This document shows, piece after piece, positions 43,705 to 53,017 of a DNA stretch of 64,000 nt (the first letter of the stretch is position 1; every line of letters begins with the position of its first letter). Below the pieces are notes generated by a model that saw nothing but the letters and a program-made list of their open reading frames with translations, did not search any database and was not told where the DNA came from. The position numbers and the translations under genes are program-made. The stretch lies in contig NC_092669.1 of NCBI RefSeq assembly GCF_032118995.1, positions 6,323,501-6,387,500 of the forward strand, given 5' to 3'. Origin of the DNA: Asterias amurensis. Its lineage: Eukaryota; Echinodermata; Asteroidea; Forcipulatida; Asteriidae.

Positions 43705-44122
43705 ACATCTAAAACCGTATTAGTGACCTCATTGTGCACGAGTCATATTTATTTGAGAGGAGGAAGGAATTATACATTTTGGCGTCCACGGAGCATAGAG
43801 TAAGTTTGCTTGATGACCACCTTGTTTGAACAACCGACAACTGAAGATATTTCATTATTTTTACGTTTTGAACTTGCTTTATCGATACGTGACGGTAACT
43901 GTTTCCCAATTGGGATTAAGAAGGTAAAGAATTACTTATATATTTTGTTGTTGATTAAATTATTTTTTAATTAAGTGCATACCTCGAATGATTGAAGATG
44001 TGCGCACTGCGTGTGTGCATTAATTGGATGGCTTGAAACAACATGAATATTTTGTCAGATGCAGTTAGAGGTATGTAAGGTCGCGCGTATAGCTGCAGAT
44101 GAGATTACTTCAGCCGGGGTTC
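43705..44122. other. Intergenic stretch without recognised features
   Basis: About 420 bp between element C and a MITE. No coding or repeat was recognised. Confidence 0.45.
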
Positions 44123-44489
44123 CTTAAAGACACTGGGCACTATTGGTAATTGTCGAAGACAAGTCGTCTCACTTGGTGTATATCGACATGTGCATAAAAA
44201 AACAAACTTTTGAAAATTTGAGGTCAATTGATCGTCGAAGTTGCGAGATAATACATGAAAGAAAAAAAAGATGCTTGATTTTGAGACCTCAAAATCTAAT
44301 TCTGAGGTCTCAAAATCAAATTCGTGGAAAATTAGTTCTTGCTCGAAAACTACGTCACTTCAGAGGGAGCCGTTTCTCACAATGTTGTACACTATCACAA
44401 CCTCTCCCCGTTACTCGTTACCAAGTTAGGTTTTATGCTAATAATTATTTTGAGTAATTACCAGTAGTGTTAGTGTCTACTGCCTTTAA
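44123..44489 (+). mobile_element. MITE family 1, complete copy
   Basis: Starts TTAAAGACACTGGGCACTAT and ends GTGTCTACTGCCTTTAA, with the central palindrome GAGACCTCAAAATC / GAGGTCTCAAAATC. Confidence 0.85.
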
Positions 44490-44621
44490 CACGAATGCTT
44501 GGCTTTTGTTTTTTGTAACCCGTTCTAAAATATATTGTCGAGATGTCAGTTATGGCAATGTACAATACCCCTTTTCGACGGTCGTTCAATGTTTTGTAGG
44601 TTTTTAAATAATGTTATGATT

Positions 44622-45015
44622 TGGGAGTGTCGTGGCCGAGCGGTTAAGAGCACCGGATTCAAACGCTGGTGTTTCCGATCAGCAGAGTGTGGGTTCGTAT
44701 CCCCAGCCGTGACACTTGTGTCCTTAAGCAAGACACATAACCATTGTTTCGTCCTTCAGATGGGACGTAAGGCCGTTGGTCCCATGTGTTGTGTAAACGC
44801 ATGTAAAAGAACCCAGTGCACTTATCGAAGGGGCTCGCCCCGGTGTTCCTGGCTGGATTGGCAGCATATTGCGCCACAGCACCTTGTAAAACCACTACAT
44901 GGTGCTAAGGATTAGGTCTTCTATATCTCAAAATTCACCCCACTCCTTGCAGTAGTAATACCTGGCGCTTTGTATACTTTGGCAAAAGGCGCGTTATAAA
45001 TACGGTTATTATTAG
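44622..45015 (+). mobile_element. tRNA-derived SINE, near-full-length
   Basis: The head is tRNA(Ser/Leu)-like: A-box GTGGCCGAGCGGTTAAGAG, an extended variable region, and B-box GGGTTCGTATCCCC, an internal RNA polymerase III promoter. The body (TGACACTTGTGTCCTTAAGC, AAAAGAACCCAGTGCACTT, CACAGCACCTTGTAAAACC) is followed by GGCAAAAGGCGCGTTATAAA and a TTATTATTAG tail. It is about 390 bp. Fragments of the same family lie at 7916-8110, 46985-47092 and 60388-60450. Confidence 0.8.
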
Positions 45016-45341
45016 TGCTTGCGATTGGTTCTCGGTTGTTCGTGTGGAGGCAACTACCAATAAAGAGTATTTTTAAACGAACAGCACTTTTGTTTGTGAA
45101 CATACATAGTCATAGGATCACCACGCTGCAAAAACTGGAGTGTTAAAATTGACGATCTGTGTGTTGTTAAAGAGAATCAGAGTTAACAAAATAAAGAGTG
45201 TGTTAAAATGAACCCTTCTTTAAATCCAACTACCTTGGTGTTAACTTAATATCATGTGGTGTTTGGGTATCCGTATATGACTAAAAAGGTTGTGTCACGT
45301 TTAACACCCGGTGTTTGCAACTGGTATTTGTATTATTTATT

Positions 45342-45690
45342 TTAAAGACAGTTGACACTATTGGTAATTACTCAAAAAAGTTGTTACCTAAGAAACTAAC
45401 TTGGTTACAACATTCTAAGAAATGGCTTGTCCTGAAGTAACGTAGCTTTTGATAGAGGGGTAAATCATCACCCAATGAATAACATACTTCAGCTGAAGCA
45501 TTTTTTATGCATCTAGAAGCATACAGAGCAAGTGCACCACGAATGTTTTATTTTTATTATGCATCCAAAAACCCACACAGTTGTGCACAAGGGTGTTTTT
45601 TCTCTATTATTCTCTTGTAAATTCGATTACCAAAACGTTCACACACAAAGTGAAATTACTGGTCTTTACCAAATGTGTCCAGTGCCTGTA
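45342..45690 (-). mobile_element. Diverged MITE family 1 relative
   Basis: The ends (TTAAAGACAGTTGACACTAT and AATGTGTCCAGTGCCTGTA) and landmarks (CTGAAGTAACGTAGCTTTTG, CAAGGGTGTTTTTTCTCTATT) match family 1. The middle differs, lacking the GAGACCTC palindrome. Confidence 0.65.
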
Positions 45691-45977
45691 GCGGCAGCAA
45701 AGACGGCTATCATTATCAACAGTTGTTCTTGGTGACGTATTTATAAATGTCGCATACAGACAATGGAATACATTAAAAGGAACTAAAAGACTATAAAAAC
45801 ATCTAAATTAGGGGAAGATCATTAGCAGAAATTATTACATTACAAGTTCTGTAAAAACATGAAAACATGTATGTCTGTGTTTTGTTTCCTTGTCTGTCTG
45901 AGTTGATTTCCTTTTTACAAGCTTCTGCTTTTCAAAGCGGCCCATACTCTATTTATTACATCGGTGTTTCCTGTTTC

Positions 45978-46331
45978 TTAAAGGATCATTACAGACTTGG
46001 TTTTGCTGGCAGTGTAAGCACTTTATGTAATGCCCTATATACATAAACTGACAAACCTGTAGAAGTTCGAGATCGATCGGCCATCTGGCTCACGAGAGAA
46101 TAGTGAAAAACCGATTACAAATTTTGCGTTGCATCGATGAAAAAAAAGATAAGATTAATAATAAAAAACGCGAAATTAGATTATTTATTTCTCGTCAAAT
46201 ATGAAATTTCAGACAGTAATATTTCAAGGGATGTTTTCTACTATCATCATCATTGGATCATGTAAGTTTTATGTAAATCTGTGATCTTCACGATTTTTGT
46301 TTCTTATCAATTCTGTAACGTTTTCCTTTAA
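45978..46331 (+). mobile_element. MITE family 3, copy 1
   Basis: Starts TTAAAGGATCATTACAGAC and ends TGTAACGTTTTCCTTTAA, giving imperfect inverted ends. It shares with 62272-62565 the segments GCTGGCAGTGT(A/G)AGCACTT, ATACATAAACTGACAAACC-like, and TTCAAGGGATGTTTTCTACT. Confidence 0.7.
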
Positions 46332-46984
46332 TGATATAATTTTTTGCATTACTCCGTAACTGTTGATATTTTGATATGGAAGTATGGACATAAAATGTCT
46401 ATTTGAGTTTAATGCATTGAATTGAAATCGAAACTTTCGTCAACAAGTTATAGAAGCACATGTTAATTAATAATAATACTACAAATAATATAAAGAAGAC
46501 AACGCCTCACAACCAACAACAGAATAAGTACAACACATTCTAGAACATGCATTGCAGCAAACATGTCATAAAACAGAAGAGTTTGTTGTTGTTGTAGGGC
46601 CGCGGAACAAAGATATGAGAAGAAGTTAAAAAAAAAAAAAAAAAAAGATATGTATTTATTAATGTCCAAGATAAACAGCGGAAATCACTTCAAGAAACGT
46701 ACAACACTAAAACAGATTCATTATTATGCTGGGGAACATCAGTGGGAAAATATATATTACATTACAAGTTCCATAAATAAAACATGAAAATGAAATCGGA
46801 GTTTTCAATCACAAGTTGAGAGAAAACAAAATTAAACACTCGAATAAATACAGAACATGAAGAACTAAAACATTGCACTTTCCCGGGCAAATTCGTCAAA
46901 AGTCATAAAGTTTCATTAACACGCATTCAAATTCAAACGTTTCCCCGAATCCACGCAATTTAGCTAGGGTTTCTTATGTGCTGA
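46332..46984. other. Intergenic stretch, AT-rich
   Basis: Holds an A-run around 46629-46646 and no coding motif. The open frame with many phenylalanines on the minus strand is this A-run read backwards. Confidence 0.45.
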
Positions 46985-47092
46985 TGCTGCATTGTCATTT
47001 TCACGACCGGGATTCGAACCCAAACTCTGATGAACAGAAGCATCAGAGCTTGAGTTCGGTGCTCTTATCCACTAACCCACGACACCCCACTT
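46985..47092 (-). mobile_element. tRNA-derived SINE head fragment
   Basis: On the minus strand GTGTCGTGGGTTAGTGGATA (A-box region) is followed by AGAGCACCGAACTC, and GGGTTCGAATCCCGG (B-box) ends in TCGTGA. It matches the head of the SINE at 44622-45015; the body is missing. Confidence 0.65.
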
Positions 47093-47224
47093 TATAGCTT
47101 TGATCGTTATAAACTGCACTACGAAGTGAGTTCTCCAATTTATTGGTCTCAACGTTTCGACTAGTCTTGGTTCAAGACTCTCCTGGATTTGTCACAAGAG
47201 AGCGCGCTATCAACCCCAACGCGC

Positions 47225-47400
47225 TAGTATACAAATATTGACTGCTTCGAGTGCTATGGTTAAAACTATGACTCCCGAGGTGATCCCCGTAGCGTTCTGT
47301 TTTCCCGAGGCGAAGCCGAGGGAAAATAGAACGCTCCGGGGATCACCTCGGGAGTCATAGTTTTTAACCATTGCACGAGTAAAAGCAGTCAATATTTGTT
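47225..47400. mobile_element. ~170 bp palindromic element with CCCGAGGCGAAGCCGAGGG tip
   Basis: The outer words CAAATATTGACTGCTT and AAGCAGTCAATATTTG are inverted. Inward, ATGACTCCCGAGGTGATCCCC pairs with GGGGATCACCTCGGGAGTCAT and AGCGTTCT pairs with AGAACGCT. The hairpin tip shares CCTCGGCTTCGCCTCGGG with each monomer of the 108 bp array at 30 kb. Confidence 0.8.
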
Positions 47401-47784
47401 TTATAACACCCCGAACATTGCTAAATACTGTACTATTATTATTAAGTTACAGACCTGAATGCTACAATCCACGGACGACGCGAATACAGATTGCAAACAC
47501 TTTTGCTGAATGTGTTGCATGTCGTGTCGTGCAATCCGAAATGGTTACAGACTATTAATTTATCATACTCGTACACGCAACGGACGTCTGGGTACTGCAA
47601 GCCGTGTGCTAGTCTGTCGGACTAGCGCACGGCGCCATGTGCTAGTCTTCGGACTAGCGCATGGCAAACCGACGGCCGTCGTGTAGCAAAACTAAGACAT
47701 GTCATGTGACGCGCTCTAAACCAATGAGCAGGCAGAATCTTTGCAAGGGGTGTTATAAAACCCAACATCACCCGAGAACCGCTA

Positions 47785-47897
47785 TCACAGGATAGCCTTT
47801 GCACATTCGTTAAATCCCCCCCCCAAGAAAAAAAAAAAAGAAAAAAAAAAACGGGAAAAACATAATGCGCGTGCGTAGGTTTCCCGCAGAGCCCGCC

Positions 47898-47933
<36 letters not shown>

Positions 47934-48010
47934 GGGGGGGGGGGGTGGGGGTGGGGAGATTTAACGAATGTGCCAAGACTCTCCTGTGATAGCGGGTCTC
48001 GGGTGACAGC
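47785..48010. repeat. Inverted repeat around poly(A)/poly(T) tracts
   Basis: CTATCACAGGATAGCC, GCACATTCGTTAAATCCCCC and A-rich tracts are mirrored by a 36-base T run, a G-rich stretch, AGATTTAACGAATGTGC and CCTGTGATAG. Overlapping minus-strand open frames here have no gene-like content. Confidence 0.75.
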
Positions 48011-48185
48011 GGTGCTCGGGTGATAGCGGTTTGTGGTTGATAGCGCGTTGGGGTGATAGCGCGCCCTGTTGTGACAAATCCAGGAGAGTCTTGAACCAAG
48101 TCTACGTTTCGACTTGCTTGCTCTAGTCATCGCTAGCTCTTGTCATGCGACCCGTTCGCATTGTAAAAGAAGATACACGTCAAAC

Positions 48186-48862
48186 AAAGGGTAACGTTGC
48201 CTTTGATCGGGCGAGTTGGTCTATGAAAAGCGTTTGGAAACCGTTTGTTATAAATGTGTTTGGAAAGATGTTTTAAAAATAGAATGTAATATTCACCACA
48301 AAATAGTTCGCAAAATAAAAGGAAAACCGTGCAAGTTCGAGGCATATTTGTGTGGGCCATTATATTATACTTTTAAAGGCAGTGGACACTATTGGTAGTT
48401 ACTCAAAATAAATATTATCATAAAACCTTTCTTGATTACGAGTAAAGGGGAGAGGTTGATAGTATAAAACATTGTGAGAAACGGCTCCCTCTGAAGTAAC
48501 GTAGTTTTCGAGAAAGAAGAAATTTTCCACGAATTTGATTTTGAGACCTCAGATTTAGAACTTGAGGTTTCGAAATCAAGCATCTGAAAGCACACAACTT
48601 CGTGTGACCATGGTGCGACAAGGGTGTTTTTTCTTTCGTTAAATTTCGCAACTTCGAGGACCGATTGAGCTCAAATTTTCAAAGGTTTGTTATTTTGTGC
48701 ATATGTTGAGATACACCATGTGTGAAGACTATATTCTTTGACAATTACCAACAGTGTCCAGTGTCTGTAAAACATCTTCCCAACCATATGCATTTTATAA
48801 CAAACGGTTTCAAACACTTTTCATAGACCAACTCGCCCGATCACAGGCAACGTTCACTTAAA
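48186..48862. mobile_element. MITE family 2 copy, split by a MITE family 1 insertion
   Basis: GGGTAACGTTGCCTTTGATC, GAGTTGGTCTATGAAAAGCG and GGAAAACCGTGCAA run to 48371. The right arm resumes at 48771 with AACATCTTCCCAACCATATG and ends AGGCAACGTTCACTTAAAG. A complete family 1 element occupies the gap, so family 1 moved later than this family 2 copy. Confidence 0.85.
48372..48770 (-). mobile_element. MITE family 1, complete copy nested in MITE family 2
   Basis: Starts TTAAAGGCAGTGGACACTAT and ends GTGTCCAGTGTCTGTAA, with central CTCAGATTTAGAACTTGAGG. Confidence 0.85.
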
Positions 48863-48946
48863 GTAAACTAATCATTATTTGTTATGATTTTTGTTTAGTG
48901 TACTCGAATCGCATTTGTTGCTCGAGAATAGAGGGCGCTGTTCATA

Positions 48947-49025
48947 ATGAGTGGTCTCTACCAGGCTACGTGCCAGGTGATGAAGCTAGTTATTTTGCTT
49001 TTTACCTGCAATTTTACACTAGCAG
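48947..49025 (+). CDS. YWTD/LDLR class-B propeller gene, first coding exon (signal peptide)
   Basis: ATG at 48947 opens 26 residues. They end in a hydrophobic core, KLVILLFTCNFTLA, typical of a secretion signal; a second in-frame Met precedes that core. Alternative starts are MSGLYQ or the internal MKLVI. The donor GTAAGT follows at 49026 after one base (G). That phase matches the GT that opens the exon at 60611, giving LAG-DFALIAD, so a signal peptide would directly precede the propeller. The link across 11.6 kb is inferred from phase and sense, not proven. No promoter element was assigned. Confidence 0.55.
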
Positions 49026-49717
49026 GTAAGTATTTAAATTCACATTCAAACTTACATTTATTACCATACTTCATGAAAACAGTACAAACAAAATTTATAC
49101 AGGAGTACCCATTAAACAATGCTATTTTATAAGTCAGAGATTATTTAAGTATGGAGGCATCATCTTTTGTTGTATCTGTATGTCCTTTGTTGCTTTTGGG
49201 AAAAAATAAAATAAAATAATTTTGAAGCCGAGGCCTGTGTTGATATGCTTACAGTTAGGGACAGACAAACATAACCTAAACAGGAACAAGAACGCACAGA
49301 CAGACAATTAGAACAAAGACAGAAATGGTAAAGACAACGATGATAAGAATAACAATATTAACATTAACAATATTAAAGGAACACGTTGCCTTCAGATTTC
49401 ACAAAATTTTACGTTTGAGGGTGTTCCTTATACTTATTAAGAGTTGTTCTTGCAATAAAACACATTTAATGTGTTGTAATTAGTGAATGGTAATTAAAAA
49501 AAAAAAAAACACTGACCTCTGACCCCGAAACATGGCCCGCGAAATATATACGTTTTTCAAGCCGTCAAAACGATCGTCCGTTTATGCGCGATGCACAGCA
49601 GTTAGGCTGGCACCGTAGCCAATAGCCTGGTAAACCTACCAGAAGAACACGAGGTAACATACCGTTCTCTACCATACGACGTTGTGTGAAATGTAAACAC
49701 ACCATTTTGCTGTCAAA

Positions 49718-49815
49718 ATGGATCGCCGAAAAACACAGATTCAGCTCATTGCTCTACGCAAAGAGATGATTGAAGACACGTCCAAAAAGAAGGAATGGAC
49801 ACCTCGCCAATCAGG
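49718..49815 (+). CDS. Possible short first exon of an unrecognised gene
   Basis: ATG opens 32 codons rich in Lys/Arg/Gln and ends at a consensus donor (CAGG/GTAAGA). The upstream CACACCATTTTGCTGTCAAA gives a fair start context (AAAATGG). A family-2-like MITE start (TTAAAGGAACACGTTGCC) lies 340 bp upstream. I do not recognise the peptide and found no matching downstream exon. Confidence 0.25.
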
Positions 49816-51873
49816 GTAAGAATAATGTAGTGGGACATGGACTAGCCGACGAGAGAGAGAGAGAGAGAGAGAACGGACCGTGATTGTTTATACCCAATGC
49901 AATGTTATTGTTAGTTATTATTGTGGACGTGACACGTAAATTCACAGCCATGACAGCCGCAACACTGAGTTGTGAGAGTACATAAATGTACATGTACTAT
50001 GACTAGATTACATGTAATTTTGTAGATCTATTCACTCGGTGCATAGATGGGAGTGGGGATTTGAATCGAGTGTCCAGCGTCCTAATGACTTGGCATAATT
50101 TACCCTAATTTACTTTGATGCTACAATTAAAAGAGTCGTTTATCTGGCTGGGAAGGGGAGGACTTTTGTAAAAATTGTAGAAATACATTTTAAAAATACT
50201 AAATAGTACAGATTTATTAAATGTTTTTGTATATTTTTAACAGTTTACCCAAAATATTGTACCCAAGTCAACTCGTACCCAAGTCAACCCGAATTCTTTC
50301 AAAGAAGTGTGACCTTTCAAACAATAAAAAATAAAATTGTCGAGAACTAATAAGTTATATCAATGGTTATGAATTTCTTGTTGAAGGTACTATGTGAGCA
50401 GATGCCAGGACTTGGCGTAAACATCTTGGAGACCTCATCTAACCCAACCAAGCTGGTGTGTTTGTACCAACTGTAGGGAGATGCCAACATAACAGGAGAG
50501 GTCATGCTGCAAACAAAGGCCGGATGAATGCTTCTCAAACTTGGCAGTAAGAGAGTGATTATTTCATACTGTCAATGGCATGTGCATGTATAACAATATA
50601 CACATGTACTGTCAAAGCAGTCCAGTTTTGTTATATGATATTTTGATCTGTCCGCCCCCCCCCCCCAAAAAAAAAAGGAAAAACAAAGTAAATGTGTAAT
50701 TACTGTAAACAAATATTTAATAAGGAAACACAAATTTAAGCTTTCATTCATTGTAGTTACTTGTAAACAGCCTCCTTCGCCAACGTTGCATTACCAAAAA
50801 ACTTTACACTGAACAGCCACATCCCAAATTTTAATAACATCATGTCTTTGACCAGCAGCCGATTTCACAAAACTTTATGCAACTGCGTAAGTCCACTTGT
50901 GCAACGTTTATAGAGCAACTTGCGCCATTAAAATTGCGCAAGTGGACTCACGCAGTTGCGGCTGCAGGTAGGTAATATTTGCAAAAATGTCACTTTAATG
51001 AATCAACATCAAGTGCATGGGTTTTATATTCCATATACATGTACAAATAACCAATTTTTATTTTGTTAATTGTTTCAAAAATGTTTGTGTTTATATTTGA
51101 AAAGATCTTGAGGCACCTTGTTCTGGACCACCATTAGAGTTGGCACGACATCACAGGAATGACATGTACACCAGGGGAGCATGATGTACACAACAAATGA
51201 CTTTGCCACCCAGCCAGCCTTCACAGACAACATGTGTTGTGTCAGAATGGTACTGGAAATAGAGTAACACTACCTAGTTACTGTTTGTAAAATCAGGGAT
51301 ATATTTCCAGATAGTTTCAACTTTCATGTACACATGATTTATGCAAAACAGGTTTTACAAATGGCAATATTTCCTGTTTTCAACAAGTAGATTCTTATTC
51401 ATAAATTAACACACAATGTCAATATTTCAACTTATTATTATTTTCTTTTGCACATTACTTATGTCAACAAATCATTGAATGTGATGTGAGCAGAGTTTGT
51501 TTTCATTAAGTTTAATTTGAAGTACATGGCCAATTGTTTATACAATCATCATATTTATTGTATTATTTATTTGAGATTTCGATATTTTGTAATAAAAAAC
51601 ACACTAGAACAACAAATACAAAAACATAAACAATCTGTAATCAAATAAATTTATCTGAAATATCTTTTTTCTGTATTCATAAAGAGACATGGATCATAGA
51701 TGCAACAAGTTTGATAAACACAGTGCCATTTCAAATTTTTAACCTTAACCCTTGCAAGTATATTTTGATTTCAACCACATGCCTGTTATGAAATGCATGG
51801 TCAGAATGATGTTTTAGAACTAGTCATATTGTTGACTAGCAGACCATGTTAGTTCGAATAAGTAAAAGTTTTA

Positions 51874-52005
51874 AAGGAAAACCACCGAGTTGCAAGTCAT
51901 ACTTGTGTTGATCATTCTATTCTACTTTTAAAACATCCTTTCTAACCATATGCATTTTACAACCAAATCACTTGATCTAAGGCATTGGTCTCTCTAAAGG
52001 GACTT
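51874..52005. repeat. MITE family 2, half copy
   Basis: GGAAAACCACCGAGTTGCAAG, ATCATTCTATTCTACTTTTA, AAACATCC and ACCATATGCATTTTAC match the right arm of the family. The left arm is missing. Confidence 0.65.
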
Positions 52006-52560
52006 TATACCTTAGATGTTGGTAATTACTAATTTGTGATCATAAAACTCACTTGATTAAGTCTACATGATGAGAGGCATGTCAAAGGACTTGTTTCTAT
52101 ACTGCAATGGTGTTTTTCTTTCACTGTTTCTTGCAGCTTATATTGCCAAATTTAGCCCAAATTGTCACATGTTTATTATTGTATGCATAAATATTGAGGA
52201 GATACACCAACTATACTAAGGATACTGCATGGGACTATAGTGTTCTTTGGCAAAGGACAAATTTAATTAGTGTACTGCTGTGAATTGTAAAAACATTAAA
52301 TAAATTGTCCACATTTTTTTATAAAGTTCCTCTTAATTTGTGACAAAGATTCTCTTTGATTACATACAAACTCTAGAACTTGCCAATAATGCTAATAATG
52401 CACTGACCTTATATCTTATGCACACCTGTACAGACAATTTTGTAGCCAAATTGTGGAAAGTTACATGGAAATTAAATTTAAGAAGTGGAAAATCTGGATT
52501 TGTGTTTTGCTACAAGTTCTGTTGGTAGTAGTGGTGGTGGTGGTATTGGGGGGGGGGGGG

Positions 52561-52726
52561 TATAATATTTCGAAACAAAGGCAGAGAAATATGGAAGCTA
52601 TAAGACGTAGTTGTTTGAGTTGCAACGTGAATCAAGATGGATCCTTGTTCTTTATTCACCTCTGAACTTTAACCTTTGAATAATAAACCTGTATGACAAC
52701 AAGTCAATAGAGGGCGCTATGCTACA
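52561..52726 (-). repeat. 3' LTR of the Ty3/gypsy-type element
   Basis: 166 bp, identical as read to 57148-57313. It contains TTCAAAGGTTAAAGTTCAGAG and AATAAAGAAC on the sense strand, the latter a possible polyadenylation signal. Confidence 0.9.
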
Positions 52727-52741
52727 TCTCTCCCCTTTTTC
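52727..52741 (-). other. Polypurine tract of the LTR element
   Basis: The sense strand reads AAAAAGGGGAGAGA directly before the 3' LTR, the position used for plus-strand DNA priming. Confidence 0.7.
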
Positions 52742-53017
52742 AAGATAGAAAATGTTAATGATTTTGTTTTAGATAAAAATTTAAACCAAATCAATTGGGA
52801 GAATGCATAGCCAAACTTTCTAAAGTTGTTAAAAGAAAAAGGTTGAGGGCAAAGAAAATGTAAAAAGGAAGGTTCTCCAGTTTCTTTGTTTTGCTCATGA
52901 AGATTACGGCTTAAGGCTTAGCAGAGCAAGAGAAGTAAAAGAAATAAAATTTCATAGCAGAATCCTACAACAGTTCAGAGTCATTTTTGTTATTTGTTGT
53001 CCTTTACTATTCGGGAG

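Larger units (their letters stand above)
47140..48125. mobile_element. ~1 kb TIR structure with nested palindromes
   Basis: The left arm (AACGTTTCGACTAGTCTTGG, TTCAAGACTCTCCTGGATTT, GTCACA, GCGCGCTATCA) is mirrored at 48050-48125. Between the arms are a 170 bp palindrome, two small hairpins (47605-47665) and a poly(A)/poly(T) inverted repeat. Confidence 0.6.

Noticed and set aside
44640-44720. Functional tRNA-Ser/Leu gene
   Set aside because: The A and B boxes are good, but the sequence runs on into a SINE body with a simple-repeat tail and has truncated sister copies in the window.
47785-48130. Proline/lysine-rich overlapping frames on the minus strand
   Set aside because: Produced by poly(A)/poly(T) and G/C tracts in an inverted repeat.
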